Origin: Malus domestica
Taxonomy: Eukaryota; Streptophyta; Magnoliopsida; Rosales; Rosaceae
NCBI RefSeq assembly: GCF_042453785.1
Contig: NC_091669.1
Location: 16,041,001 to 16,105,000, forward strand
Length of the DNA: 64,000 nt
Reading direction: 5' to 3'
A program made the position numbers and the translations under genes. This document shows positions 48,514 to 61,325 of this stretch, in pieces (position 1 is the stretch's first letter; every line of letters begins with the position of its first letter). The notes beneath the pieces were generated by a model. That model saw only the letters and a program-made list of their open reading frames with translations, searched no databases and was not told the DNA's origin.

Positions 48514-49199
48514 CTATCCGGACCTACCATCGAGCCAGGTGCATTCTTACCATATTTTTTCACGGATCCGACATTTCCCAACTCAAATCTGACATTTCCC
48601 AACTCAAATCTCGCACCTGGAGTCTACCATACTTCCACTACTCAAGGAGAAACATTCATTCCAAGCTCTTCCAATCCAAATGGCGAACAACACTTGTCTC
48701 CACAAGTCATAAAATTGACGAGCGCCCTTGCACAACATACAACCTTAGTGAATCAACTTTTGCAATGCACCGAGATCTAACGTGCCCCGGACGAGGTATC
48801 CCGAAGTAGGACAAGGGCATACGAACATTTCCAGCAGCGTCCCGGCAAGCAGCCACGAGCCGAACGTTCGGGCAATGTACACTCCCGATTGGGCCCCCGA
48901 GATAGCGTATACTCCCGCCTTAGCGCGCGGAGGAGCGTGCACTCTCGACTAGGTCCACGAATGAGCATACATTCACAGTTGGGGTCACACTCCGATAGTC
49001 AACATAAGCAACCTTCTGGGAAAAGTGTTCATTCACGGCTAAGCCTGCAATGAGCATTCTCCACCTCACATCGGAGTAGGCAGCACGACAGACGGAGAGA
49101 AGCAGTCACTCAATCCAGCTCAAGTTCAACCAACAGCCTGCGAAGAACTCACTCGCCTACTAGGAATGCACCACATGCACTGCATCCGTGGCATAGACG

Positions 49200-49905
49200 A
49201 GCCAAACACATGGAAGAACAGCCTAGACCAGCAAGTTATGGCTGGGGGCAGCTGAGAGCTCCGCTACCCCAACAAAGGCAAATTCAGGAAGAAGTAGAAA
49301 GACTCTTGACTAAGCGATTACACGATCTCCAACGCAACAAGGTACCGATGAGGCACTACGACGGAACATGACCAACATAAGCAGGTCACCCTTCACGGAC
49401 GAGATCGAGCAGGCAGAGCCTCCACGCGAGTTCAGCATGCCACATTTCACATCTTTTAAAGGGATGAAGACCCGGAGAGACATTTAAAGCACTACCGAAT
49501 CACAATGATCATCTATTGAAAAAATGATGATCTCATGTGCAAGATATTCACAATCACTCTACAAGGCGAGGTGCAAGATTGGTTCTACACCCTACCGCCA
49601 CAATCCATCCGAATTTTGACGAACTTTTTTTGGTTTTCACCAAAGAATATTCATCATATTGCTCGATCAAAAAGAAGTCTGACCATTTGTTCGGCGTCAA
49701 GAAGAATGCAAATGAGTCACTTCGTGACTATGTGAGGAGGTTAAAAACAAAAAAGGCAAAAATAGTCGGATGCAACAACTCGATAGCTAGAGCAGCCGTC
49801 CAAAAAGGACTTCCAGCAGACCATCCACTATTCAGAAAACTGATAATGAAAGAATATCTAACCCTGGCAGACTCTTTCGCTCTGGCAGAAAAGCATGCAC
49901 TTTAG
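49200..49905 (+). pseudogene. Tat-type Gypsy gag core, frameshifted
   Basis: In different frames this reads EEVERLLTKRLHDLQRNKVP, SPFTDEIEQAEPPREFSMPH, then CKIFTITLQGEVQDWFYTLP, then DELFLVFTKEYSSYCSIKKK, ESLRDYVRRLKTKKAKIVG, QKGLPADHPLFRKLIMKEY and LADSFALAEKHAL. That is the retrotransposon gag domain of the Tat/Ogre-related lineage. At least two frame changes (about 49480 and 49620) and a stop after KHAL show it is inactive. Confidence 0.7.
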
Positions 49906-50589
49906 GACGAAGTTCGCCGATGCCCATTTAAGGCAAATCCAAGCGATCTTGAATATGAAGTTCCCTACTACTCTGAAGGAGATTCAAAGTCTGACTGGAC
50001 GAGTAGTCGCATCTGAAGCAGAAATAAGCTCTACCATCATCCGAGAATAGCTGGGGGCCTGACTACTTGTATTTCACAGTTTAAAAGCTCTTCTCAATGC
50101 TATCAGTTGTATTCCACAGTTTAAAAGCTCTTATTGATGTTATCAGAAATTCAAAAACTAACTTTGGCGATAGTTGTTACAACCCAGAAGCTCAAGTTTT
50201 ACTTTCAAACGCATGCAGTCATCCTCATGACGTACTATTATGCCCAATCTAGACGCGCAACGATAACGCAACAACTCGGCCCAAAAGACACTCCAAGGGT
50301 AGACGAACACTGGAAGGACACACTCGAAAGCAAGTTTTATCATCGTCACCCTAAAAGATTCTACATAAGAGCAACATGTACTGCCAGTTGAGTACCACAT
50401 CCTGCTGTGCACCACACGGCCCTAGCCGACCTTTACTCAAATGATTCAACTCTAGAGTAGCTCAATACCGGCAGTTAAGTATCTCCTGCTGCATGTGACA
50501 TGGCCCCATCTCCACAGCTCCCTTCTGCGCCTTCACGCTGAGCCTAGGTAACGCAATAGAGCGGCCCAACGATGCCCCGAAAGTAACAG

Positions 50590-51532
50590 AGCACACTCTA
50601 GCCGCACATGCTCCACCCAATGGAGACTTCTGTCATTTACACGTCAACGGCGCATCTAACTACAAAGATTCAAGAGCAGACGTGGTCCTTGTCACCCTAG
50701 GTGGTTCGATGCCCGAATAGGCGATCATTCTAAGTTTCAAAGCATCCAACAACGAGGTAGAGTACGAAGCCCCACTAGCAGGCCTTCGAATGACAAAAGA
50801 CTTGATGGTGAAAAAGCTTTCAAATCATTTCGATTCCCAGCTAATCACCAGCCAGACTACTGGGGGCAAAGGCATGATGATCATGGCAATCGACTACTTC
50901 ACCAAATAGGTAGAAGCGGAGCCCATGACGATCACTATTCAGACGGATATAGAGCGCTTCATATGGAGGAACATCATTTACCGATTTGGCATCCCTTAAT
51001 CCATCGTCACCGATAACGGACTACAATTTGTAGGCAAAGATTTGGCGAAGTTCTTCCAAAAATATGGCATCAAGTAGCACATGTCTATGCCAAGATATCA
51101 TCAAGGCAATATGTGGGCCAAAACATACACCAAGATGATCCTCGACTACCACACAAAATCCCCAACAGCAAGAAAAGAAAATGGCCACACGAACTCCCTG
51201 GATGTTTATGGGCATATCGCACCACAAAAGACGAGCAACAGAAAGGAGATGGCCACAATCAGGTAGAGGAGAAGTGCGAACAGACTATCACCCGCATCGC
51301 AGCCTACCAGCAGCAATTCTTTTCCAACTACAACAAAAGGGCTAATATCCGACAATTCCAACCCGAAGATCTAGTCCTAAGAGAAGCCTTCATCACTGCC
51401 CACAGAGAAGGCTCCAAAAAGATGGATTCTATCTGGGAAGGTCCGTACAAGATCAGCAGAGTAGGCGGCAAGAGTAATTACACCCTCGAAAAACAGTGGA
51501 GCGCCTACAATCTAAAGAAGTACCATGTGTGA
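50590..51532 (+). pseudogene. Tat-type RNase H joined to integrase; RT deleted
   Basis: LHVNGASNYKDSRADVVLVT and ASNNEVEYEAPLAGLRMTKD mark RNase H (the usual D-G-A is N-G-A). About 40 residues later comes MAIDYFTK-stop-VEAEPMT, SIVTDNGLQFVGKDL, PRYHQGNMW and YQQQFFSNYNKRANIRQFQP ending in YNLKKYHV, the integrase core and C-terminus. The whole RT region expected between gag (49905) and RNase H is absent, and the RNase H-integrase link is also deleted. Stops are scattered. RNase H before integrase supports Gypsy; the wording is Tat-lineage. Confidence 0.75.
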
Positions 51533-52840
51533 CCTCCCGCTACATCAAAGCCCGAAGACTCAAGAAGCTCGACGGGCACTACCTCATAAGCCGAAGACTA
51601 TCCAGTTGTTATGCAGTTCCTACCTTACAGCTAAGTTCTCGTTCGTTTCACTCATTTTTCAATGAGGAATTCAAAAGTAATCACAACTTAGCTCGGTTGT
51701 ATGCTTACAACAACTTATCACTCATGCACTTCAAAAGAAGGCTACGCCCTTCTTAAGGACTAATCACAGGAATTGCACCCCCCTGAGAGACCAACCATGC
51801 TCTCCAGTACGAGAGGGTAAACTAATTACTCTCCAATGCGAGAGGGTAAACCAATTCCCCGACACCCACATGGGTCAGCTCTCCAAGACGGGAGGATAAA
51901 TTTTACACTCTGAATATCCAGACGTGGATGAGCCTGGCTGCCCTAGTATAACTAGATGCACGATGGCTTGCGTCGGGATTCCTAGAATTAGCCACAATGG
52001 TCTTTTTCAAAGCTTAGCTAACTGAAGGATTTTGGATCTCTTGGCCTAATCCGCGGGGAATCGGGCCCTAGAGAGGGAGGGGGCACATTACGCAGTACGC
52101 CCTATAGACGGCTGCCCTAGAACCCTAAAGTTGCTACCGAATGCACTAAGGTAGCCTACGGATTCTGGAAAACTATCTACGGCTTGCCCTTCGAGCAGTA
52201 AAGCCGGCTAGACTTATACAACCGCACATTCTTGTGAAAGGTTAAACAAGCTAGCGCGTATATACAAAGTTTTATCCACTGCCGACATGCTACGTAGTCG
52301 ATAAGCTTCATATCTGCCAAGCGCGGAACAACCTACACCAAGTCCTAAAGTGTTGTGATACTTGCTACGTAACCTACGGAATTGAAGAAAGTCAAGGTTA
52401 ACAGCCTAGTGGTTATGCGGACTTGTCTGCTTCTGTAAGTAAGGCATCCGGATGCCAACCCTATGGCTAACAACTTTGCAAAGTTCTACGCCAACACCTA
52501 CAGCTGCATAGGCTATGCGAGCTTGTCTACTTATAAAAAAGTAGCATGCCTGCCACTGGTCTATCAAGTCAAAGGTTAGGGCATGAACAAAAAAGCAAAG
52601 ATGAAGAAAAGCAAAGGAAAACATGTTTATAAACAACTAGCAAATGCCGAAGGAGTTCGAGCAAAACAAGAGCTACAGAAAAACAAAGAAAATCCTAAAG
52701 GCTACGTAGAATACTACACTACAGCAGCTTGGACATCCCACGACTACTTGATCGCCACACCTTCAACAGCCGTAACGCTCTTAGCAGCAGCATCATCCGG
52801 TGCTTCACCCTCGGCTGCCCCAACTTGGGCACTAACTTCT
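51533..52840. repeat. Post-pol non-coding region of Tat element
   Basis: No conserved protein. Short direct repeats include 'ccaa(g/t)(a/g)cg(a/g)gaggg(t)aaa' at about 51810, 51840 and 51885, and 'gcttgtctacttataaaaaagtagcatgcc' and 'gacttgtctgcttctgtaagtaaggcatcc' near 52420-52550. Typical of the long 3' untranslated zone of Tat elements. Confidence 0.5.
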
Positions 52841-52844
52841 CCAA

Positions 52845-54000
52845 CTACTTCACCAATGGAAGCCTCAAAAGTAAAAGCAAGCAAGTCTCCCGGAGAAATA
52901 GAGAAGGTCTTGAAACCTCAAGCCCATCCTTCTCACCCTTCAGCTGCTCATTCTTCTCAAGCAGACTAACACATACGCGATGCAGCTCATCCACTCCCTT
53001 CTTAGCATAAGCAGTAATCAATTTTTCATCATTTACATAAGCAGCAAAACGAAGCTCAGAAAATGCAAACTCAAGATCTTGAATCTGAGGTATTGTAACA
53101 TTCAATCTCCTTCTCTGTACTTTCATACTTAACTTGGATCGCGTCAAGCCTAATCTTCAAGTCAACGATCTCGTGGCGAGCGGTCTCAAGCTGCAAAGAA
53201 GTATGGGCATAAATATTAGACCCCTTCAAAGCAACAAGCTCAGAATCCAACATCTTGATCTCCTCGGCTGAGGAATAAGCTTCAGCTGCCATAATCTTCT
53301 CCACCTTCTTGACAGCCTTGCTATATATGCATCATAGCAAGCAGAGCAATCCTTCTATATTGGGTTGTATGTTTCGCAAAGAAACTTGGGCAAACAACCT
53401 TTCTACCATTATCAACAAACTTGGCACAAGCGTCCATAACTTCAAATAGATCTAGTTTTAAAAGCACACAAATCTCAGCAGCTTCCCCAGAAGCAGGCTT
53501 AGTGGATTTCTCTCAGCAGCAAAGGGAGTGGGTCTTAGAGCCACTTTAGTAGTAGAGTCCACCTTATCGCTATTCATAGTAGCAAGTCTTTCCAAAGGTG
53601 AACCAGACTTAGCTCCCAACAAACATCTTGGTACAGACTTCGACACTGAGGGCATGACAGGACCTTTACGCTGAGCAATCCTATTAGCAATCGTACTAGC
53701 CATTCTCGACATGGCAGGCGCCACAGGCTCAGATTTAGCAACCTCATTTTTTCTTCCCATTGGAAGAAGTTATGCCAATCACAGGCCCCTCGACAACAGA
53801 CAGATCATCATGAGCAGCGGAGGAAGTCTTCAATTTTTTCTCAACCGATATCTCTTGAGTAGGCGAGGAAGATCTCTTCTTTGCACCTTTATTCATAGTA
53901 AGCTCCACGACAACAATCAGATGAGCTAATGCATCCGCCTTGATCCTCTTTACCTCCTTTTTAGGAGCAGCCCACCTTACTTCCGACGAAGAGAACTAAG
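52845..54000 (-). pseudogene. Antisense coiled-coil ORF of Tat element, broken
   Basis: The minus-strand pieces are collinear. About 53990-53760 reads ...KRIKADALAHLIVVVELTMN, then GAKKRSSS, SVEKKLKTSSAAHDDLSVVE. 53760-53458 covers MGRKNEVAKSEPVAPA. 53304-53071 covers MEKIMAAEAYSSAEEIKMLD and LETARHEIVDLKIRLDAIQV. 53147-52845 covers IQDLEFAFSELRFAA and CVSLLEKNEQLKGEKDGLEV. Heptad-like Leu/Ile spacing suggests a long coiled coil after a Ser/Lys-rich N-terminal part. Frames change at about 53760, 53450 and 53100. Tat-lineage elements such as Grande and Retand are known to carry an extra antisense ORF here; its function is not established. Confidence 0.55.
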
Positions 54001-54359
54001 CAGCCAACGCCATTCACGGTACTAATCAGAGGAGATCAACCCAGCATTCTAGCAGGCAAGGAACCTGCATGCCCAGTATTCCAGCAACCTATGAGGCCCA
54101 CGACCTTCTCATGTCTTTCAGTCACCAGCCTGGCCCTAGTAAGTTCCAAGAGCCCAAAGGATATGAGCCATGTGGCTCGCCTAGCACTGTGCCCCAGCAC
54201 CATAATCCGCAGCCCCGACTGCACAAGTTGCCTTTGGCTTTAGCCAAGCCAAACAGCCCAAGCAATGGCCTTTACCACGACGCCTTATCGGCCCATGCCA
54301 AGCCAACTCCTGGCCCCTGCCAGCCGACGTGCCGCACCACCCCGACGGTTGCCCCACAA

Positions 54360-54620
54360 TAACACTATACAAGAAAAAGACAAAAAAAAATTAAATTTTT
54401 CTTACATCGGTGCGGCACGGAGAAGACGAAGAAATCAACGAAATATTGTCCTTTGCACGGACAAGATGTAGAAGATTGCTAGAGGAGGGGGAACAAATAT
54501 CCTCTAAGCTCTCTCTCTCTTGTAGGTTAGAATAAATCGCTCTCCAAAGTTGATTTAATAACCCACTTAAGGTGGACTTAAATAGGCATTGAGAGAAATT
54601 TATTTCCCTTTCCTAGAAGG
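54360..54620 (-). promoter_or_regulatory. Candidate antisense promoter and leader in Tat element
   Basis: On the minus strand a TATA-like ctatttaagtcc (about 54572-54583) is followed 50 bp later by a GA-rich leader (acaagagagagagagctt), and then by gatg|gtaagaaaa...ttcttgtatag (about 54410-54365), an intron-like pair of borders. All lie upstream of the antisense ORF. Inference from arrangement only. Confidence 0.35.
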
Positions 54621-54746
54621 ACCTAATTTCCTATTAAAGAGATAATCTACATCAAAATAGGAAGCAGTCTCACGTTTCCTAAAGCAAGATGATCTCTACA
54701 CCTGCTGCCCTTTCCTACGAGCAGCCCAACAGGTGTGGGGGCATTT

Positions 54747-55437
54747 GTGGAACCAAAAATAATCACAAGGCGACACATGGATTTTTGGGTAAAAGATGAC
54801 AAAAATACCCTTGAGGCATACCAGGATTCCTATGCGCAAGCAGCAGGCAATTATCCATCAACCAAGTAAAAAATGTCCAAAATAGGTATCAACTTAAAAT
54901 CTAATTTATTCATATATTTCCTATTTCATTATTTAGCTAATCAATTAGCTAAATAAATATACTTATTCCATATTTCCTAAAACCCTTTTTTAAAACCATA
55001 ATAATTGACCAATTAAAAGATTAATTGCCTAATTAATCCCCTAATTGGCAAACAAATCACCCCAAAATCATGCTAGGGTCCGGCCAATCCCATCAGAAAA
55101 TAATACATCTTATTCTCCACCTTTTCCACCATTTTCCATTTTTAATTACCCTAATTAAACCTATTAAACCCAAAAACCCTAGCTAGGTCGGCCACCTCCT
55201 ATTCCTATAAATATACTCCCATTCTCACTAAAAAGGCACTTCCAACTTTTGCTAAAATTCTCTAGAATTCTCAAACATTTTTTCTCTCTAAATTCTAACT
55301 TTGGCATCGAGGTTCTTCGGCCAAAGCCCCCTATTCATTGTGGACGCGTGAGGCTCTTGGCCTTGACCTAAGGTGTTAATTATTTTGTAGGTGCAATTTT
55401 GTCCAAGATCAAGGAGGAAGAAATTTGCATCCACAGA
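54747..55437 (+). mobile_element. 3' LTR of Tat-type Gypsy element
   Basis: A 691-bp LTR, TGTGGAACC...GCATCCACA. Preceded by a polypurine-like aggtgtgggggcat and followed by GATAT (55438-55442), identical to the pentamer before the 5' LTR. The two flanks prove one insertion event spanning 47280-55437 (8158 bp). Confidence 0.92.
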
Positions 55438-55442
55438 TATTT

Positions 55443-56203
55443 CGGTTTCGGAAGTGGTTTCCGGTTTTTTTGTGTTTCTTTTCTTGCACTCTTTTCTTCT
55501 GTTTTTTTTTTTTTTTTCATTGTTGAAACTTTTTTTGACAAACAATAAAGTTAGGGTGTTAAATTGCTAGTTATTAGAGGAAGGGGATTGGTAGAGATCG
55601 AACACACACTAAAGTGCATAAGTATGTTTGCTTTCCGTCACTACAGTAAAACGTCATTTGTGTAGTCATTATTGGATTGAATATATATCAAAGAAAAATC
55701 AACGCACAGAAACAGTTTATGAGTGCAAATGAAGACGAGAATGAGAATTTGTTGAGATTTTCACCCCTAGCTTATTTGGTTTGGGTAAACCCTTGATCCG
55801 TTGTGTTTTAAAAAGGAGTCGTTCCTCTTTGCAAACAATCAAAGTTTGTCATGCGTTCAAAATGTTTTCCTTTTGCGATCTTGGAAAGTCATTTTTGTAT
55901 GCATGTCAGATTGTGATTTGCAGATAAAGAGGAACAACTCGAGTTAAGCGGGTTCTAGGGCAAAGAACTGCATTAGGCAAATGACATCTATCTTCACTCA
56001 CTTTAAACCTTACAAGATATTGTACAATATAACGGCTCCAAGAGCTTTTTCTATAAAGAATGGGACTTTTAACCAACCCCACATAAGTGGATCAAAGCAA
56101 CACCAAGACAAAGAATTACAAGGGGCCAACAACATAAAACTGAAATCGCCCACAAACCCTAAAAAATCAAAGATTTCAAAACTGTAAAAATCATGGAACG
56201 CGG
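55443..56203. other. Gene-free; 3' flank of P4-ATPase gene
   Basis: Includes a T17 run (about 55503-55519). From about 55980 to 56203 it is probably the 3'UTR of the minus-strand ATPase. No other feature recognised. Confidence 0.35.
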
Positions 56204-59200
56204 TCACGATGGTGACATCCCTCCTTGCGTACTTACAGGAGTATGATGCTTCTTATGTAGCTTCCCTCTCAAGTGTCTGATCTTGGCATCCACTCTCGCC
56301 GTGAACCCTATCTTGGTTTCTTGTCTTGCTTTCGACGCCTCCCTCTTCCACATGCGCTGATCCTCGACATCCTTCTTGTAGTATTTGATTTCTTGGATGA
56401 TATGATGGTCCATTGGATTGAAACTTCTTTGGAAGGCTAAGTGGACAATGTAAGGGAGATTACAAGCGATTGTTACTAAGAGGGTGGCTGACCAAAATAA
56501 TGGGGCAGGACCGAGAGCTTCGACTAGAATTTGGTAGGCATTTTTACTCCAAGTTGGAGTCAGCATGCCGTAAATTAAGAGAAATAGGTACCACATTGCA
56601 ATACTTCCCCACACAAAGAGATGCTGAATCCACGTAAAGTGGCTCATTGTGAGAGCAATCTGGCAGTTCACAGCCCACACGATGCAACTGAACATAGTGG
56701 TACCCATAGCAGCCATATCAGCCGTCTGGCCATTAGCACGGAAGGCCTGGTCGTAGAAGATGATAATGTTGAGGAAGTAGATTATGAGAGAGCAGTAGAC
56801 ACCATTGCCCATCCACCCCAGTATCCTGTACCAATCGAAGAACAGATTTCTAGGTCCTTGTTGGTACAATGCTGGGAACTGCAAAACACAAAAAAGTTTT
56901 AAATGACACTGCAGGGCTATCACAAAACATGGTTTATGTATTTATAAGGGCAGTGTTAGCAAGACTAACCTGTAAGCAGACCTCGGACGAAACATCTTGT
57001 TCAAAAACTCCAAGTGAAATGACAGGCAATGAGGTTAGAATGACATTGAATGATAACATGTACCAGTCATCATATATTGATTGCCCAGAGAAACCCGTGA
57101 ATGCCTCGAAGTAGAAGAGGGTGAGACCAAATGCAATATTTTTGTAGAAGAAATAGCAGACCTGAATACAAAAACATCCCCATTAATAGGTAGAAGGTTT
57201 AAAAAATAATAAAAAATTAAAAAAAAAAACACCACATGCATTTAAAGATATTACCATCTGAGCAATCCTCTTATAGCACCAATGGCCGTGGACTACCAAA
57301 AGTCTCTCCAAATACCGAAACTGGGAAATAGCAAAGTCACTAGCCATCACAGCCTGCAGGCAATTACCAAGTATTGTGAGACTTAAAAGTCAAAAAAGAA
57401 CATGTGCCGAATTAATAAGACACTTAAGAAATTTGAGGTCTGGAACTTTGGAGTGATGATTATGCCCCTGAATGTGCATGCAACCATTTTTAACGGATAA
57501 TCAACAGGCATACCTCACATCAAGGACTAATTTAAAGCACTCAAAAAATTTAGGAGGCAAAGTGAGTCATCTCGAAATTCAAAGACCAATGTGAAACACA
57601 GGTCAAATTTAAGAGACATCATCGTATCGAAAATTGAAATTGATAATGTGTATGCTACTATGCATATCGAAACTTGAAAGAGACAAAACTGTTGCAAGCA
57701 AAAAACATTATAAGAAAGAGTCAGTAGGAAAAGATACCAACCTGCATACCTTCGACCCCACTGATTCCAACACCAATATCAGCTTCTTGAATCATTCCAA
57801 CATCATTTGCACCATCGCCAATTGCTAACGTCGTTTTTCCAGTTCCTTGTTTGACTAACCTTGTTACCTAGTGTAAGAAAAAATTGAGTATATAAGGAAA
57901 CAGCATGGCTATACCCACATTCATAAGGATATCTCAGTCATTTGACAATTCAAATGGAAAATCAAATTTAACCGGAAATAGAATAATTGCAAAAAAGGTA
58001 TAAAAACTTACCAATGCCTTCTGCTTGGGAGAGACACGGCAGCATATGACTGATGCACAGTCAACAGCTAATCCCAAGAATAGATGCTTCATATCATCCT
58101 CCAAAGCATAGGTTAAAGTTTTTCCATCAATAATTAATGCAAATGCCGCATGTGGATCTTTTTCCAACTTGATCATTTGTGAGGCATTGGTGATTTGATT
58201 CAAAATGTTATCTTTCACCGCCTGCTCATTAGTGAAAAGACACAAAGTCTAACATTATATAAATTAATCTCCTGAAATAAATCCATGTTCGTTTTCTCAA
58301 TGAAATATATACCTCTTTGCTATCTTGTCCCAACGTGTCTAAATTTGTGGTTGATATACAAATCTGCTTCATGCCCTGTCGGAGCAAACTACATGCAAAT
58401 CTGAACAGGAAAAAAACCCCAAAGAACAGAAGAGATATCATTACATTTATCTAGAGGAGCTTCACAACAGTTACAATGAGTAATAGTTCCTCCTAAGATT
58501 AAGAAAACAAAGTGCTTTCGGCTTAATTGGTTAGAGACAAACCCTATGTTGATTGCAGTTTCCATCTTGTCCCCCGTCAAAACCCAGATCTTGAGACCAG
58601 CTTGTGCGAGATTGTCTATGCACTGGGGCACCTAAAGAAAAGAAAATGAAAAAAGAAACTAAGTAGCAGCAGATCAGTAAGCCAATATCAAATTATGTCT
58701 AGAACCAACAATTTATGTACCCCTTTTTGCAATTTGTCCTCTACAGCTGTAGCACCAACAAGGATCAAGTCTCTTTCCATCTTATCTGCTAGTCGCTCAA
58801 GCATTCCATCCCTATCAGCCCCAATTGATGTTTTTGCTTTCTGAAACTCATTACTCCAAGCAGAGTACTCGGACTCCTCAAGCTTTCTATAAGCAAGTGC
58901 CAATGTACGCAACCCAGCTTCTCCATATTCATTCAAATGCTTAGTAGTAGCTTCCTCATACATTCTTCCATTCTTTGAAAGTCGATCGAAAATTATGCTG
59001 CATAAGCCAAGTAAAGGTATGATGAGAGAGAGAGAGAGAGAGAGAGAGGAGAAGGAGAGACGAGATGAAATAAGAATCAAACAACTGCTTAAAGCATCAA
59101 ACAGTTCACTTAGTTAATTATAGTTAATTATATTTGGCCTGAACGAAACCCCAATTAAACATTTAAAACTAAACAACAAATGAAAGCTGACTGAAGACGC

Positions 59201-61325
59201 TGCATGATGCTCAAGTTGAAGCGCATATGAATTCTGACTGAAGACAGCAGCCGCACTACATTATGTTATCAATTGCCCAAAAGAATTAAAGAAAAGTTGT
59301 GAGCCTAACCTGTCAGCACCTTTGCACATCAGTAAAAGCTGTCCATCTTCATCTCGCACAATTACAGACATACGCTTCCTTTTGCTAGTGAATTCCAATA
59401 GATTTAAGATTTTGTACTCCCTGTAAGTTTCCCAAGAAACAACAAAGATGTTAAGGCAAAAGTAGAAACTTAAATGCAATGCTGTAGTAATATAAATCAT
59501 TCACTCACCTTTCCACTGGTCGTCCTGAATGATGATACCTTTCGAGGACAAACACACCTGATTGACTTCTTTTACAAAACTCAAATCCTAACTCTCTTGC
59601 TGCAACAAGAAAAGCTGCTTCATCCGGTGACTCGGCTTCATATGTATAACTGCCAGTCTCTTCATTTACCTCTGGAATTGCAGTGTGGCAAACTGCTAAT
59701 ATCCGTAAAAATAATGAAATCACATCAGGGCTGGACTCATTCAACCAATTTCCTCCCATGAGGCGGCTGTCCTCAAAGCTAAACCCCTTTATGGCAGGTT
59801 TCCGATCCTTATCTTCATTGGACGTAACAACAGTCTCTAGCTCAATTTCCGATCCTATTCCATTCTCCCATGATACATGCGCATTATGTTTTCGCATGGG
59901 AAAATTGGCAAGCTCATCATCACGGTCTTCAAGGTCACTAGCCATCTGTTTTGCTGCTGCAAGTTCAACTTCACTGGAACGAACGCCATAGGCAGTACCA
60001 GCAATGGAACACTTCAGAAAGTCCATCTGGTTGCAGGTTAATGTGCCAGTTTTATCAGAGAGGATCGTGTCTACCTGGCCTAACTCCTCATTCAAATTTG
60101 ATGTCCGTGCTTCAGCAGGCTTCCCAGTCTCTTCATCATACATGAGTAAGTCTTGGTTAATAAAGCTTGCTTGCAAAACCTTCACAACCTCAATTGAAAC
60201 ATAGAGAGAGATAGGTATTAGATATCCATAAAGGATGAGAGCGGTGACCAAATGGATAAGGCCGGACAAGGCAGGCTTTTTTGGGCTATACATATCCGTC
60301 GTATTATCAGGTCGTAAGTACCACGAGTCTGGCATGCTGAATTTTATCTTCACAGCAAAGCCTATTGAGCTGATCATTGAAATCCCTAAAAGGAGGGTGA
60401 AAAGAATATAGATAATGTGATCCATTTTCCTTTCTATTCCGCTCCTTTTTGAAGGGGACTTCGTTGAATTCTGCATGACTTTGCTATCATGACCTGTAAA
60501 TATCACCACCCCATACACATAAGCTGTATTCCTGAGCTTCGAATCTCTCAAGAGTATCTGATTGGGTTCAAGAGGATACACCTGCCGATCATACTCAAGA
60601 TTACCTACGAATGAGTAAAGATTGGGGTTTGGATCTTCACATTGAATTGTTGCCGTCAAATCCTTGAAAGCGCCATCATCCTCCATTGGCGAGGTTACTT
60701 CCAAACATCTCTTTACCTTCAAATTTGTTTCACCATCTAAGTTCATAGTCTCAACATAACAAATCCCATCCTCATAACTTGATGACAAAAGAAGCAAATC
60801 TGCAGGAAAGAATTGATCCTTTTCCACTTTCACAACATCTCCAACCCGAATCTTATGCCATGGCCTAAAATCAAAAACACCATCTCCTTTATGAACGATA
60901 ACTTTACGTCGATTAACCTTCATATCCTGCAAGAACCTATTCCAATCTTCCATCGCTTCCTTTGCCATACTAAGACCAACAACAAATACCAGAGGAGCAA
61001 TCATACTCACTGGAGAGAAAGGTGAAACAGGTGTGAGGGAAAGAATTGCAGCTAAAAGGAAATACACATTGGCAACCCGTCTGAACTGCTCAAAGAGTGC
61101 TTTGGGCAAGAACGTGATAACGTTATACTTGGTGGTTGATATATAATTTGAACGGTATTTATAAGGCTTCTTTTGATGGAAATGAGGTTGGTTGCAATAT
61201 ACAGTTCTTGTGAACCCAGCTCCTTGGATTGGGCGAGGCGCATCTGTCTCATCGGCTTTAGGCTTACGGCAGAATGTGTAAAGGTTGCTCTGGCGAAGCT
61301 TCGCCCTCATCTTACCTCCTGCCAT
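56204..61325 (-). CDS. P4-type ATPase, aminophospholipid flippase (ALA4-7 type)
   Basis: Ten exons with GT-AG borders and consistent phase: 59509-61325, 59310-59420, 58721-58997, 58543-58631, 58313-58400, 58012-58221, 57742-57867, 57255-57353, 56970-57161, 56204-56878. Total 3684 nt, 1227 aa, normal for the family. It flips phospholipids across membranes using ATP, usually with an ALIS/CDC50 partner. Seen: [13 protein letters not shown] before M1; actuator loop DGET (197-200); PISL in M4 (371-374), the P4 hallmark; phosphorylation motif DKTGT with Asp424; KGAD nucleotide site (about 639-642); GDGAND hinge (881-886); and six C-terminal membrane segments in the last exons. The C-terminal tail [20 protein letters not shown] fits ALA4-7 rather than ALA8-12, by recall. 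The start MAGGKMRAK is the first Met of the conserved N-terminus. The gene appears intact. A likely 5'UTR intron lies upstream. Confidence 0.95.
59024..59049. repeat. (GA)n microsatellite in ATPase intron 2
   Basis: About 13 GA units lie in the intron between exons 2 and 3 of the P4-ATPase gene, 27 bp from the acceptor side; on the coding strand it forms a CT tract near the 3' splice site. Confidence 0.85.

Noticed and set aside
59474-60204. Several plus-strand ORFs over the ATPase first exon
   Set aside because: All are antisense shadows of the well-supported P4-ATPase coding exon at 59509-61325.
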